Source: UBA7672 sp044224605 (GTDB lineage Bacteria > Pseudomonadota > Alphaproteobacteria > Caulobacterales > Hyphomonadaceae). From it: a stretch of 64,000 nucleotides of DNA. Made by a program: the position numbers and the translations under genes. Positions 1 to 5,925 of the stretch are shown piece after piece. The stretch is taken from the NCBI GenBank assembly GCA_044224605.1, contig JBGAKC010000015.1, positions 40,864 to 104,863 of the forward strand. The letters are read 5' to 3'. A model generated the notes under the pieces. It ran no database searches and had not been told where the DNA came from. It saw only the letters and a program-made list of their open reading frames with translations. Each line of letters starts with the position of its first letter. Positions within the stretch are counted from its first letter, which is position 1.

Positions 1-77
1 TTTTAGCGCGAAGGCGCCGGAGCGAGGATGGAGTTTGAAGCTTCCGGCCGTCGCTTGGGCTGCGGCGTTCGCACCTC

Positions 78-100
78 GATTTGGTCCCCCGGACCAAATC
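78..100. repeat. Perfect 10-bp inverted repeat upstream of trmB
   Basis: Arms GATTTGGTCC (78-87) and GGACCAAATC (91-100) are perfectly complementary around a CCC loop. There is no T-run on either side, so it is not a standard terminator. It lies about 75 bp ahead of the trmB start and could be a leader hairpin or an operator. Confidence 0.5.
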
Positions 101-175
101 ACGCCTTCGGCGCCCTCGCTCACCCTAGGAAACAGCCAGTTGCAGGCCAGCGCCTGGCGTGGTTTCAGGGCGCGC

Positions 176-862
176 ATGAGTGAGGCGCCCGAGAAGAGAC
201 ACCGGCTGTATGGCCGCGCAGCCGGCAAGCCGCTGTCGAAACGGCAGCAGGGGCTGGTGGATGATCTCCTTCCACGATTAAGCGTAAAGGACGGGGATCA
301 TCATCAAATCGATCCGCGTGCGCTGTTTCCGGGCAAGCGCGAGGTGTGGCTCGAGATCGGGTTTGGCGGCGGGGAGCATCTGGCGGGGCAGGCCGAGCGC
401 TATCCCGACGTCGGCTTCATCGGCGCCGAGCCGTTCATTGATGGCGTGGCGAAACTGCTGACGGCGATCGAGGAGAAGGCGCTGTCGAATGTGCGCGTGC
501 GGCGCGGGGATGCGCGCGATCTCGTGGCGACGTTCGCGGACAACTCGATCGACCGCGTGTTCATCCTGTTTCCCGATCCGTGGCCGAAGACGCGGCACCG
601 CAAGCGGCGGCTGGTTCAGCCGGACTTCGTGACGGAGCTGGCGCGCATAATGAAGCCGGGCGCCCGGCTGCGCTTTGCGACCGACTGGGCGGACTATGCC
701 AATCGGGCGCTGGCGGATGTGCTGCGTGATGGGCGGTTTGCGTGGAACGCGGAGCGGGCGGATGACTGGCGCGTCGCGCCGGCGGATCATGTGACGACGC
801 GCTATCAGGAGAAGCGGCTCGGCGATTGCGCACCGGTGTTTTTGGATTTCGTGCGGGTGTAG
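176..862 (+). CDS. trmB: tRNA (guanine-N7)-methyltransferase
   Basis: Cytosolic enzyme that methylates N7 of the variable-loop guanine (position 46) of tRNAs using S-adenosylmethionine. The 228-residue product has the glycine-rich SAM loop of the family at residues 60-69 (EIGFGGGEHL), and the diagnostic FPDPWPKTRHRKRR stretch at 132-145, followed by the FATDWADYA motif. The ATG at 176 is chosen because it gives the usual family length. An in-frame ATG at 35 would add 47 residues of low-complexity, unfamiliar sequence. The gene stands alone on this strand and is followed by a long stem-loop. Confidence 0.93.
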   Translation: MSEAPEKRHRLYGRAAGKPLSKRQQGLVDDLLPRLSVKDGDHHQIDPRALFPGKREVWLEIGFGGGEHLAGQAERYPDVGFIGAEPFIDGVAKLLTAIEEKALSNVRVRRGDARDLVATFADNSIDRVFILFPDPWPKTRHRKRRLVQPDFVTELARIMKPGARLRFATDWADYANRALADVLRDGRFAWNAERADDWRVAPADHVTTRYQEKRLGDCAPVFLDFVRV

Positions 863-868
863 CAAAAA

Positions 869-941
869 GGGCGAGTCGTGTCGGGCTTCTCTGAGTACGG
901 TTCAGTCGATCCGTTCGCCGTCCCGTGAATCCGACTCGCCC
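869..941. terminator. Long stem-loop between trmB and a convergent gene
   Basis: GGGCGAGTCG (869-878) pairs perfectly with CGACTCGCCC (932-941) across about 53 nt that can form smaller internal hairpins. A run of five A precedes the left arm (864-868), which is a T-run on the minus strand. It may end transcription of the converging minus-strand gene at 1008, and perhaps of trmB as well. Confidence 0.4.
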
Positions 942-1007
942 CCGTTGTCTCGCGGCTTTGCCACGATCCACTTCCCCCTTCGCGGGGGCGGAAAGGCGCC
1001 GGGGTCG

Positions 1008-1757
1008 TTACGCCGCCCGCGCCATCGTGGCCTGCTTCATCGCGGCGATCACGCGCGTGTCGTAGTCAGCGGCCAGGGCGTTCAGCGCGCCTGTGCACTC
1101 GCCGTTGAAGGATGGGCCGTGCATCAGGGCCAGCGTGCGTGGAGAGAGTTTGCCCAGCTTGCGGATGGTGTCGCCCATGCCGGGGTTGAGGCTGGAGGCG
1201 TGGAACATGTCTTCCGCCGCGATGGCGGGGCCGACGATGTCGCTGTCAGTCAGCGCCTTATCGCCTAGCTGGGTGAAGAGATCGCCGCAGAACAGCGTGC
1301 CGGTGGTTTCCTCGTGGATGACCCCGGCGTCCCAGCCGTGCGGGATGTGCGGTGTGTCGAGATAGCGGACCTGCCTGTCGCCGAGATCGATGATCTCGCC
1401 ATCGGCCAGGATGCGCGGGGGACGGTCGGCCATGTCGGTGAGCGAGACCATGCCGCCTGTGGCGCCGTGGGCGACTTCTGCGCGGGGCGCGGCGGCGAGC
1501 CAGTCATTCATCGAGCCGCATTCGTCGGCCTCGTAATGGCCGAAAGTTATCCAGCGCAGGCGTTTGGGGTCGATCAGCGTCGCGACGGCGGCATGGACCA
1601 GCGGGAACATGCGGCGCGGGCCGGTGTGGAACAGGAGCGGATCTTCGCCGCGCACGAGGAATTGGTTGAAGACGAAACCGTCCGGCGGACCGATGTCCGG
1701 CACGAGCGTGGACAGGCGGAAGATGCCGGAGGCGATTTCGGTGATGCGGGTTTCCAT
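1008..1757 (-). CDS. MBL-fold protein with flavodiiron-like metal ligands
   Basis: A 249-residue single-domain protein of the metallo-beta-lactamase fold. Instead of the usual HxHxDH motif it carries H74-Y-E76-A-D78-E, followed by H137, D159 (in FCGDLF) and H213 (in MHGPS). That is the di-iron ligand pattern known from the oxygen-reducing domain of flavodiiron proteins. No flavodoxin domain is attached. The neighbour at 1875 is a divergent TetR-type regulator, and a 7-bp inverted repeat lies between them, so this gene is a likely target. The reaction is unknown; oxygen or NO chemistry is inferred from the ligands only. A plain hydrolase remains possible. Confidence 0.8.
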   Translation of the reverse strand: METRITEIASGIFRLSTLVPDIGPPDGFVFNQFLVRGEDPLLFHTGPRRMFPLVHAAVATLIDPKRLRWITFGHYEADECGSMNDWLAAAPRAEVAHGATGGMVSLTDMADRPPRILADGEIIDLGDRQVRYLDTPHIPHGWDAGVIHEETTGTLFCGDLFTQLGDKALTDSDIVGPAIAAEDMFHASSLNPGMGDTIRKLGKLSPRTLALMHGPSFNGECTGALNALAADYDTRVIAAMKQATMARAA

Positions 1758-1815
1758 TGACGCAACCCCCTTCTGGCGCCCGTGTAACGGGCGTTCTCAT
1801 TTAACTAGACAAATG

Positions 1816-1854
1816 TGTGCAGTGAAATTTCGGGCTTGTCAATATGGCTGCACA
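1816..1854. promoter_or_regulatory. Candidate TetR operator, inverted repeat
   Basis: TGTGCAG (1816-1822) and CTGCACA (1848-1854) are perfect complements centred in the divergent intergenic region. The spacing of about 25 bp is wide for one dimer, but the right arm falls between the -35 and -10 boxes of the predicted TetR promoter. Binding by the TetR protein at 1875 is inference. Confidence 0.4.
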
Positions 1855-1864
1855 AGGGTGTACT
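1836..1864 (+). promoter_or_regulatory. Candidate sigma70 promoter of the TetR gene
   Basis: TTGTCA (1836-1841), a 17-bp spacer and TGTACT (1859-1864). Transcription would start at about 1871, only a few bases before the ATG at 1875, so the message would be nearly leaderless. Confidence 0.4.
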
Positions 1865-1874
1865 GCAAAAACAC

Positions 1875-2453
1875 ATGACCCGCAGCGCCACACGCAAATA
1901 CACGCTCCGGAAACGGGCCGAGGGCCAGGCGGAGACGCGGCTGCGGATCGTCGAGGCGGCGATCGACCTGCACGGCACGGTGGGGCCGGCGCGGACGACG
2001 ATCAGCATGATCGCCGAGAAGGCGGGCGTGCAGCGGCACACGCTCTATGCGCATTTTCCGGATGAGTGGTCGATTGCGCTGGCGTGCTCCGGGCTGTCGA
2101 TGGAGCGCAATCCGCCACCGGATGCGGTGGCGTGGCGCGCGATTGCCGGGCGTGATGAGCGGCTGCGTGCGGGATTGCGGGCGATCTATGGCTGGTATGA
2201 GGAGAATGCCGAACTGCTTGGCTGCGTGCTGCGCGATGCGGAGCATCACGAGCTGACGCGGAAGATCAGCGAACTGCGGTTCGGGCCGGTGATGGCGGAG
2301 TATCGCGCCGTGCTGGGCGCGGGTCTCAACGCGAAGCAACGGGCGATGCTGGGGCTGGGTTTAAGCTATTTCACCTGGCGGACGCTGACGCGCGAGGGCG
2401 GGCTGAAGCAGGCGGCGGCTGTCAGCGCGATGGCGCAGGCGATCGAGGCCTAG
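1875..2453 (+). CDS. TetR/AcrR family transcriptional regulator
   Basis: A 192-residue regulator with an N-terminal helix-turn-helix at about residues 17-62 (AAIDLHGTVGPARTTISMIA, then AGVQRHTLYAHF) and a C-terminal helical ligand domain without a recognisable subfamily. The start at 1875 is preferred over an in-frame ATG at 1815 because it removes 20 residues of unrelated sequence and fits the predicted promoter. It diverges from the MBL-fold gene and its 3' end overlaps the convergent methyltransferase gene by 4 bp. The likely role is repression of the MBL-fold gene and of itself; the ligand is unknown. Confidence 0.85.
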   Translation: MTRSATRKYTLRKRAEGQAETRLRIVEAAIDLHGTVGPARTTISMIAEKAGVQRHTLYAHFPDEWSIALACSGLSMERNPPPDAVAWRAIAGRDERLRAGLRAIYGWYEENAELLGCVLRDAEHHELTRKISELRFGPVMAEYRAVLGAGLNAKQRAMLGLGLSYFTWRTLTREGGLKQAAAVSAMAQAIEA

Positions 2454-3247
2454 CGAAGCGGCTTGCCGTCGGCGGGCTTCTCGAACACCGCGATGAAGCG
2501 GTCGGTGCGGCCGCGGACGCCGGGGCGGAAGACGTTGAAGCGGCGGTCGTCGTAGGTTGAATCCATCAGGATCATGTCGGTGGCGCGGAAGCCGGCGCGC
2601 AGGAGCTGTCCCGTGACGTCGCCATGGCTGACGCGGTGGAGATAGGCCTGCTCGGCGAGCGGCATCGTCGGACTAGCGTCGTGGTCCTCGATCACGAGGC
2701 GGCCGCCGGGCTTCAGCATTTTGAAGAAGCGATCGTTGAGGGCGATGAAGTCGCCGGATTCGAGGATGATGTCGTGATAGACTTGGCCCAGCATGATGAG
2801 GTCGTAGCTGTCGGCGGGGGCGTCGAGCTCGTTCCAGCTTGTGGTGATCCAGCCGATGTTGGGGCGCTTGATTGATTGCTTCTGGACGTCGGGGTCCATG
2901 AAGGGGAACTGCACGATCCAGCCGGGCGTGTTGTGGATGTCGACATGGCCTTCTGCGCCGACAAGCGTGGAGAGGAGCAGGGCGAGATAGCCCCCGCCCG
3001 AGGCGACATCGAGCACGCGGTCGCCGGGTTTGGCGGCGGCTTCCTTCAGGATGAGGTCGGTCATGCGCGCGTCATCACGCAGGCGCGATTCCATCGTGCG
3101 TTTGGGGTCGGCGAGCGCGGCCTTGATGGCGGGGTCGGCCTTCGCCTCTTTCCTGAGTTCGGCGACGTTGGTGCGCGGGGCGATGTCCTGCGCGATGGCA
3201 GGTGCGGCGAGGACGAGCGTGAGTGCGAGAACAAGCGCGCGCGTCAT
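2450..3247 (-). CDS. Exported class I SAM-dependent methyltransferase-like protein
   Basis: A 265-residue protein with a clear Sec signal peptide (about residues 1-19, ending AIAQ) in front of a Rossmann methyltransferase fold. Motif I is VLDVASGGGYLALLL (about 78-92), and a later LKPGGRLVIEDH strand is also typical. Substrate is unknown. Export is unusual because SAM is a cytosolic cofactor. The protein may therefore work by another mechanism in the periplasm, or the N-terminus may act as an anchor. It is the last gene of the gpsA-yciI operon and overlaps the yciI-like gene by 4 bp, so the two are probably translationally coupled. Confidence 0.8.
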   Translation of the reverse strand: MTRALVLALTLVLAAPAIAQDIAPRTNVAELRKEAKADPAIKAALADPKRTMESRLRDDARMTDLILKEAAAKPGDRVLDVASGGGYLALLLSTLVGAEGHVDIHNTPGWIVQFPFMDPDVQKQSIKRPNIGWITTSWNELDAPADSYDLIMLGQVYHDIILESGDFIALNDRFFKMLKPGGRLVIEDHDASPTMPLAEQAYLHRVSHGDVTGQLLRAGFRATDMILMDSTYDDRRFNVFRPGVRGRTDRFIAVFEKPADGKPLR

Positions 3248-3528
3248 TGCTTGATGAGCCAGTTGAAGGGGCGGACGGAGGTGGAGGCCCAGAGGCCGGC
3301 GAGGGCGTAGGGGTCTTTTGCGAACAGGGATTTTGCGGCCTCGAGCGTGTCGGCTTCGATCACCAGCATTGAGCCGACGGGCGTGGCGCCGTCATCGGAG
3401 AGCATCGGGCCGCCGATCTTCACGATGGGATTGAGCGAGGCGATCCAGTCGAGATGCGACTGGCGCGTGGCCTTGCGCAGCTCGAGCGCGCCCGGCCTGT
3501 CGAGGCCGTGGAAGACAAAGAGGGGCAT
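3244..3528 (-). CDS. YciI-like protein
   Basis: A 94-residue ferredoxin-like alpha/beta protein of the YciI family. It has the conserved early His-Leu-Asp region (SHLDWIASLNP), the GGPML turn, and the late DPYALAGLW motif, where the Asp-Pro-Tyr is typical. Family members are small enzymes or binding proteins whose substrates are mostly unknown. Its start abuts the gpsA stop codon directly and its end overlaps the methyltransferase start, so it is cotranscribed with both. Clear family assignment, function open. Confidence 0.85.
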   Translation of the reverse strand: MPLFVFHGLDRPGALELRKATRQSHLDWIASLNPIVKIGGPMLSDDGATPVGSMLVIEADTLEAAKSLFAKDPYALAGLWASTSVRPFNWLIKQ

Positions 3529-4551
3529 CTATTCTCCCTTCATGGGACGGTTGAGCAGGCGGTCGACGGCCGAGCGTGCATCAAGGCGGCCCTCGATCAT
3601 GTCGAGGACGACGTTGCAGATCGGCAGGTCGACGCCGAGCTTCCTCGCGAGCGCGACGAGGGCGGGGGCGGTCTCGGCGCCTTCGGTGACGGCTTTGCGC
3701 GCGGCGAGGATCTTCGCGGCGGATTCGCCGCGGCCGAGCTCCATGCCGAAGCTCATATTGCGCGACTGCGCAGACGAGCAGGTGAGCACGAGGTCGCCGA
3801 GGCCGCAGAGGCCGGCGAGGGTTTCGGGGCGGCCGCCGAGTTTGACGCCGAGGCGGGTCATCTCGGCAAAGCCGCGGGCGATGAGGGCGGCATGGGCGGA
3901 CCGGCCCAGCTCCATGCCCTCGCAGACGCCGCACGCGATGGCGAGCACGTTCTTGATCGCGCCTCCCGCCTCCGCGCCGAGGAGATCGTCGGACCAGTAC
4001 ATGCGGAAATGGGGTCGGCCGATGGAGCGCATCCAGGTCTCGCCGACGGCGCGGTCGGGGCAGGCGAGGGTGACGGCGGTGGGCAGCCCGCGCGCGACAT
4101 CGATCGCGAAGGAGGGGCCGGAGAGAACGGCGGGGGAGGCGTTCGGCGCTTCTTCCGCGAGCACGTCGGTCATCAGCTTGAGCGAGCCGCGCTCAATGCC
4201 CTTCGAGCAGAGCGCGATCGGCGTGCCGGGCTTGAGGTGAGGCGCGAGGCGCCGAAGCGTGGAACGAAGATGCTGGGCCGGGGCGACGAGGAGGATCGCA
4301 TCGCAGTCGGCAAGCGCGGCCATGTCTGTAGACGCCGGCATGGCAGGGATGGGTGTTGAGGGCAGGAAGGTCGGGTTGCCCTGGCCCATGGCGAGAGCGT
4401 CGGCGATTTCGGGTTCAAGGGCCCAGATCTTCACGTCGCGGCCGGCGGCGAGGGCGCAGGTGGCGAGCGCGGTTCCCCATGCGCCTGCGCCTGCGACACC
4501 AACTCGCTGGAAAGTCGTTTCGGTTCGAGCTATATCTTTTGAAGATTTCAT
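3529..4551 (-). CDS. gpsA: Glycerol-3-phosphate dehydrogenase [NAD(P)+]
   Basis: Reduces dihydroxyacetone phosphate to sn-glycerol 3-phosphate, the backbone for phospholipid synthesis, in the cytosol. The product (340 residues) opens with the dinucleotide-binding loop GVAGAGAWGTALA and has the family's NPTFLP, CSKGIERG, LSGPSFA, GAIKNVLAIACG and GLCGLGDLVLTC blocks, which include the catalytic lysine and the substrate-binding region. The ATG at 4551 is preferred over a longer frame because it gives the family length and leaves a short divergent spacer to the TetR gene. It heads an operon with the YciI-like and methyltransferase genes. Confidence 0.95.
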   Translation of the reverse strand: MKSSKDIARTETTFQRVGVAGAGAWGTALATCALAAGRDVKIWALEPEIADALAMGQGNPTFLPSTPIPAMPASTDMAALADCDAILLVAPAQHLRSTLRRLAPHLKPGTPIALCSKGIERGSLKLMTDVLAEEAPNASPAVLSGPSFAIDVARGLPTAVTLACPDRAVGETWMRSIGRPHFRMYWSDDLLGAEAGGAIKNVLAIACGVCEGMELGRSAHAALIARGFAEMTRLGVKLGGRPETLAGLCGLGDLVLTCSSAQSRNMSFGMELGRGESAAKILAARKAVTEGAETAPALVALARKLGVDLPICNVVLDMIEGRLDARSAVDRLLNRPMKGE

Positions 4552-4578
4552 TGAACGTTCAGCGTTCCGAAGTACAAT
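4551..4578 (+). promoter_or_regulatory. Promoter with overlapping palindromic operator, TetR gene
   Basis: TTGAAC (4551-4556), a 16-bp spacer and TACAAT (4573-4578) make a good sigma70 promoter. The expected transcription start falls at about the A of the ATG at 4585, so the mRNA would be leaderless. A perfect 10-bp palindrome, TGAACGTTCA (4552-4561), covers the -35 box and adjoins the gpsA start codon. A near copy occurs at 5301-5310. Confidence 0.55.
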
Positions 4579-4584
4579 CGCCAC

Positions 4585-5193
4585 ATGACAGTTGCCCCCG
4601 TGACCGACAAGGCCGATCCCCGCGAAGCCATTTTGAAAGCGGCGGCCGACCGTATCCTGCACTATGGATACAACAAGACCACCATGTCGGAGATCGCTGC
4701 CGATTGCGGGATGTCGGCGGGGAATATCTATCGTTTCTATCCGTCAAAGATCGACATTGCAGAGGCGATGACGCGGGAATTCGGCAATTCCTCGCGTGCG
4801 CTGTATGAAGACATTATTCGTGATGCGGCCCGGTCTCCTTCCCGGAAACTGCACGATTTTTTCGTAACGCGGCTGGAGCGGACGTTCCGGATCTTCGAGC
4901 AGAATCCGAAGCTGATGGAACTGGCTGAGATCATGGGCCGGGAGCGGCCCGAATATCTGGCTGAAGAGCGCGCCCAGGAGCGAATCCAGATCGAGCGGAT
5001 CCTCGATGAAGGCCAGAAATCAGGAGATTTCGCCCTTCCGGCCGATCTGACGATCACGGCGGACCTTGTCCAGTGCGCGATGATGAAATTCCGGATTCCT
5101 CAATTGTGGACCACGGAACAGCTCGACGCCCTACGCCCAGAACTCGAAGGCGTTTTGAGCCTTATTTTCACAGGGCTTTCTGCGCGCCGCTGA
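4585..5193 (+). CDS. TetR/AcrR family transcriptional regulator
   Basis: A 202-residue regulator with the classical TetR head: AAADRILHYGYNKTTMSEIA, then CGMSAGNIYRFYPSKIDIAEAM, at about residues 18-65. The C-terminal helical domain resembles the AcrR-type effector domains. It diverges from gpsA with only 33 bp between the two start codons. Its own promoter contains a palindrome likely bound by the protein. A second similar site lies ahead of the small membrane protein gene downstream, so the regulon may consist of itself, that gene and possibly gpsA. The inducer cannot be told from sequence. Confidence 0.88.
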   Translation: MTVAPVTDKADPREAILKAAADRILHYGYNKTTMSEIAADCGMSAGNIYRFYPSKIDIAEAMTREFGNSSRALYEDIIRDAARSPSRKLHDFFVTRLERTFRIFEQNPKLMELAEIMGRERPEYLAEERAQERIQIERILDEGQKSGDFALPADLTITADLVQCAMMKFRIPQLWTTEQLDALRPELEGVLSLIFTGLSARR

Positions 5194-5298
5194 GGCGCTC
5201 GCCGAGCTCTGATTCCATTTTAACGACTCATTAGGACGGCATCTGTTAGCAGGTGCAGCATGAAATCGCGGGCTCGTGATCGCGAATGCAGCAGAAAT

Positions 5299-5351
5299 AA
5301 TGAACGTTTAGAGTTTTGTTCATTGCATTCCCCTCAGAGCTCGGCTATATG
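5299..5351 (+). promoter_or_regulatory. Promoter and operator ahead of the 43-residue membrane protein
   Basis: TTGCAT (5323-5328), a 17-bp spacer and TATATG (5346-5351) form a plausible sigma70 promoter. Directly upstream, AATGAAC (5299-5305) and GTTCATT (5318-5324) form an inverted repeat that reaches into the -35 box. TGAACGTTTA at 5301-5310 differs by one base from the palindrome in the promoter of the TetR gene. Confidence 0.45.
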
Positions 5352-5438
5352 ACTGCACATGGACGGGACAACAGCCCGCCACGCCAAACCTTCCCCCAGG
5401 GGCCGATAGAGACCCCGGAAACAAAACTGGAGCTGCAC

Positions 5439-5570
5439 ATGACCTTCTTCCTCCCCAAAACTGCTGAAGCCCGTCAGGAACTTCTGTCCCTGCTCATCGC
5501 CATCCCGGTCTCGCTGGCTGGCACGGCCTTCATGCTCTTCCTTCTCGACGGCGCTGGCCGTCTGGTCTGA
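5439..5570 (+). CDS. Small single-span membrane protein
   Basis: A 43-residue protein with a short polar N-terminus (MTFFLPKTAEARQE) and one hydrophobic segment of about 24 residues (LLSLLIAIPVSLAGTAFMLF) that should cross the inner membrane. The ATG at 5439 has a GGAG ribosome-binding site 6 bases upstream. An in-frame ATG at 5316 would add unrelated sequence that overlaps the promoter. A strong terminator follows downstream. The family was not recognised. Its position behind a TetR gene with matching operators suggests it is a regulated membrane peptide, for instance a modulator of a transporter, but this is inference. Confidence 0.6.
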   Translation: MTFFLPKTAEARQELLSLLIAIPVSLAGTAFMLFLLDGAGRLV

Positions 5571-5716
5571 GCGTAGAATCGGGAAGCCGGCTGCCGGGGC
5601 GATCTCCTCCCCCACCTGAAACCCCAGGCGCCGCTTCCCGCCCTCCCTTTGGCGCCGCAAGGCGTCCACGCGCGGAACGATCTCTCTCTCCTCCCCAATC
5701 GTTCCAGACGCTTCCT

Positions 5717-5750
5717 GACGCCGGTCTCACCAGAGGCCGGCGTCTTTTTT
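5717..5750 (+). terminator. Rho-independent terminator
   Basis: A 12-bp stem (5717-5728 with 5733-5744, one G-U pair) around the loop ACCA, followed by six T (5745-5750). It ends the transcript of the small membrane protein gene. Confidence 0.85.
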
Positions 5751-5836
5751 CTTCATCAATTCAATAATCTGTGGGCGCCTACCCGAGTGTGTCCGCGATC
5801 AAGGCAGCGCGCACCATCATCTCCAGCAATTCTTAC

Positions 5837-5857
5837 TGAGATGCACTTGCATTCGCA
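5837..5857 (+). promoter_or_regulatory. Candidate Fur-type operator
   Basis: ATGCA (5841-5845) and TGCAT (5848-5852) form a dyad inside an AT-rich stretch, 5837-5857, resembling the degenerate Fur boxes found ahead of iron-uptake genes. It lies about 70 bp upstream of the receptor start. Support is mainly from context. Confidence 0.35.
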
Positions 5858-5925
5858 ATTAGCGCGGCATAGACCGGGCCTGCGGTTGCAACTCGTTCGC
5901 AACTGGAGTCAGTCGGGGATACAGA

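Larger units (their letters stand above)
5571..5925. other. Gene-free stretch with terminator and possible Fur box
   Basis: No coding region is supported here. The first part carries a long pyrimidine-rich tract and then the terminator at 5717-5750. The second part is AT-richer and holds the candidate iron-regulator site at 5837-5857 ahead of the siderophore receptor gene. Confidence 0.5.
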
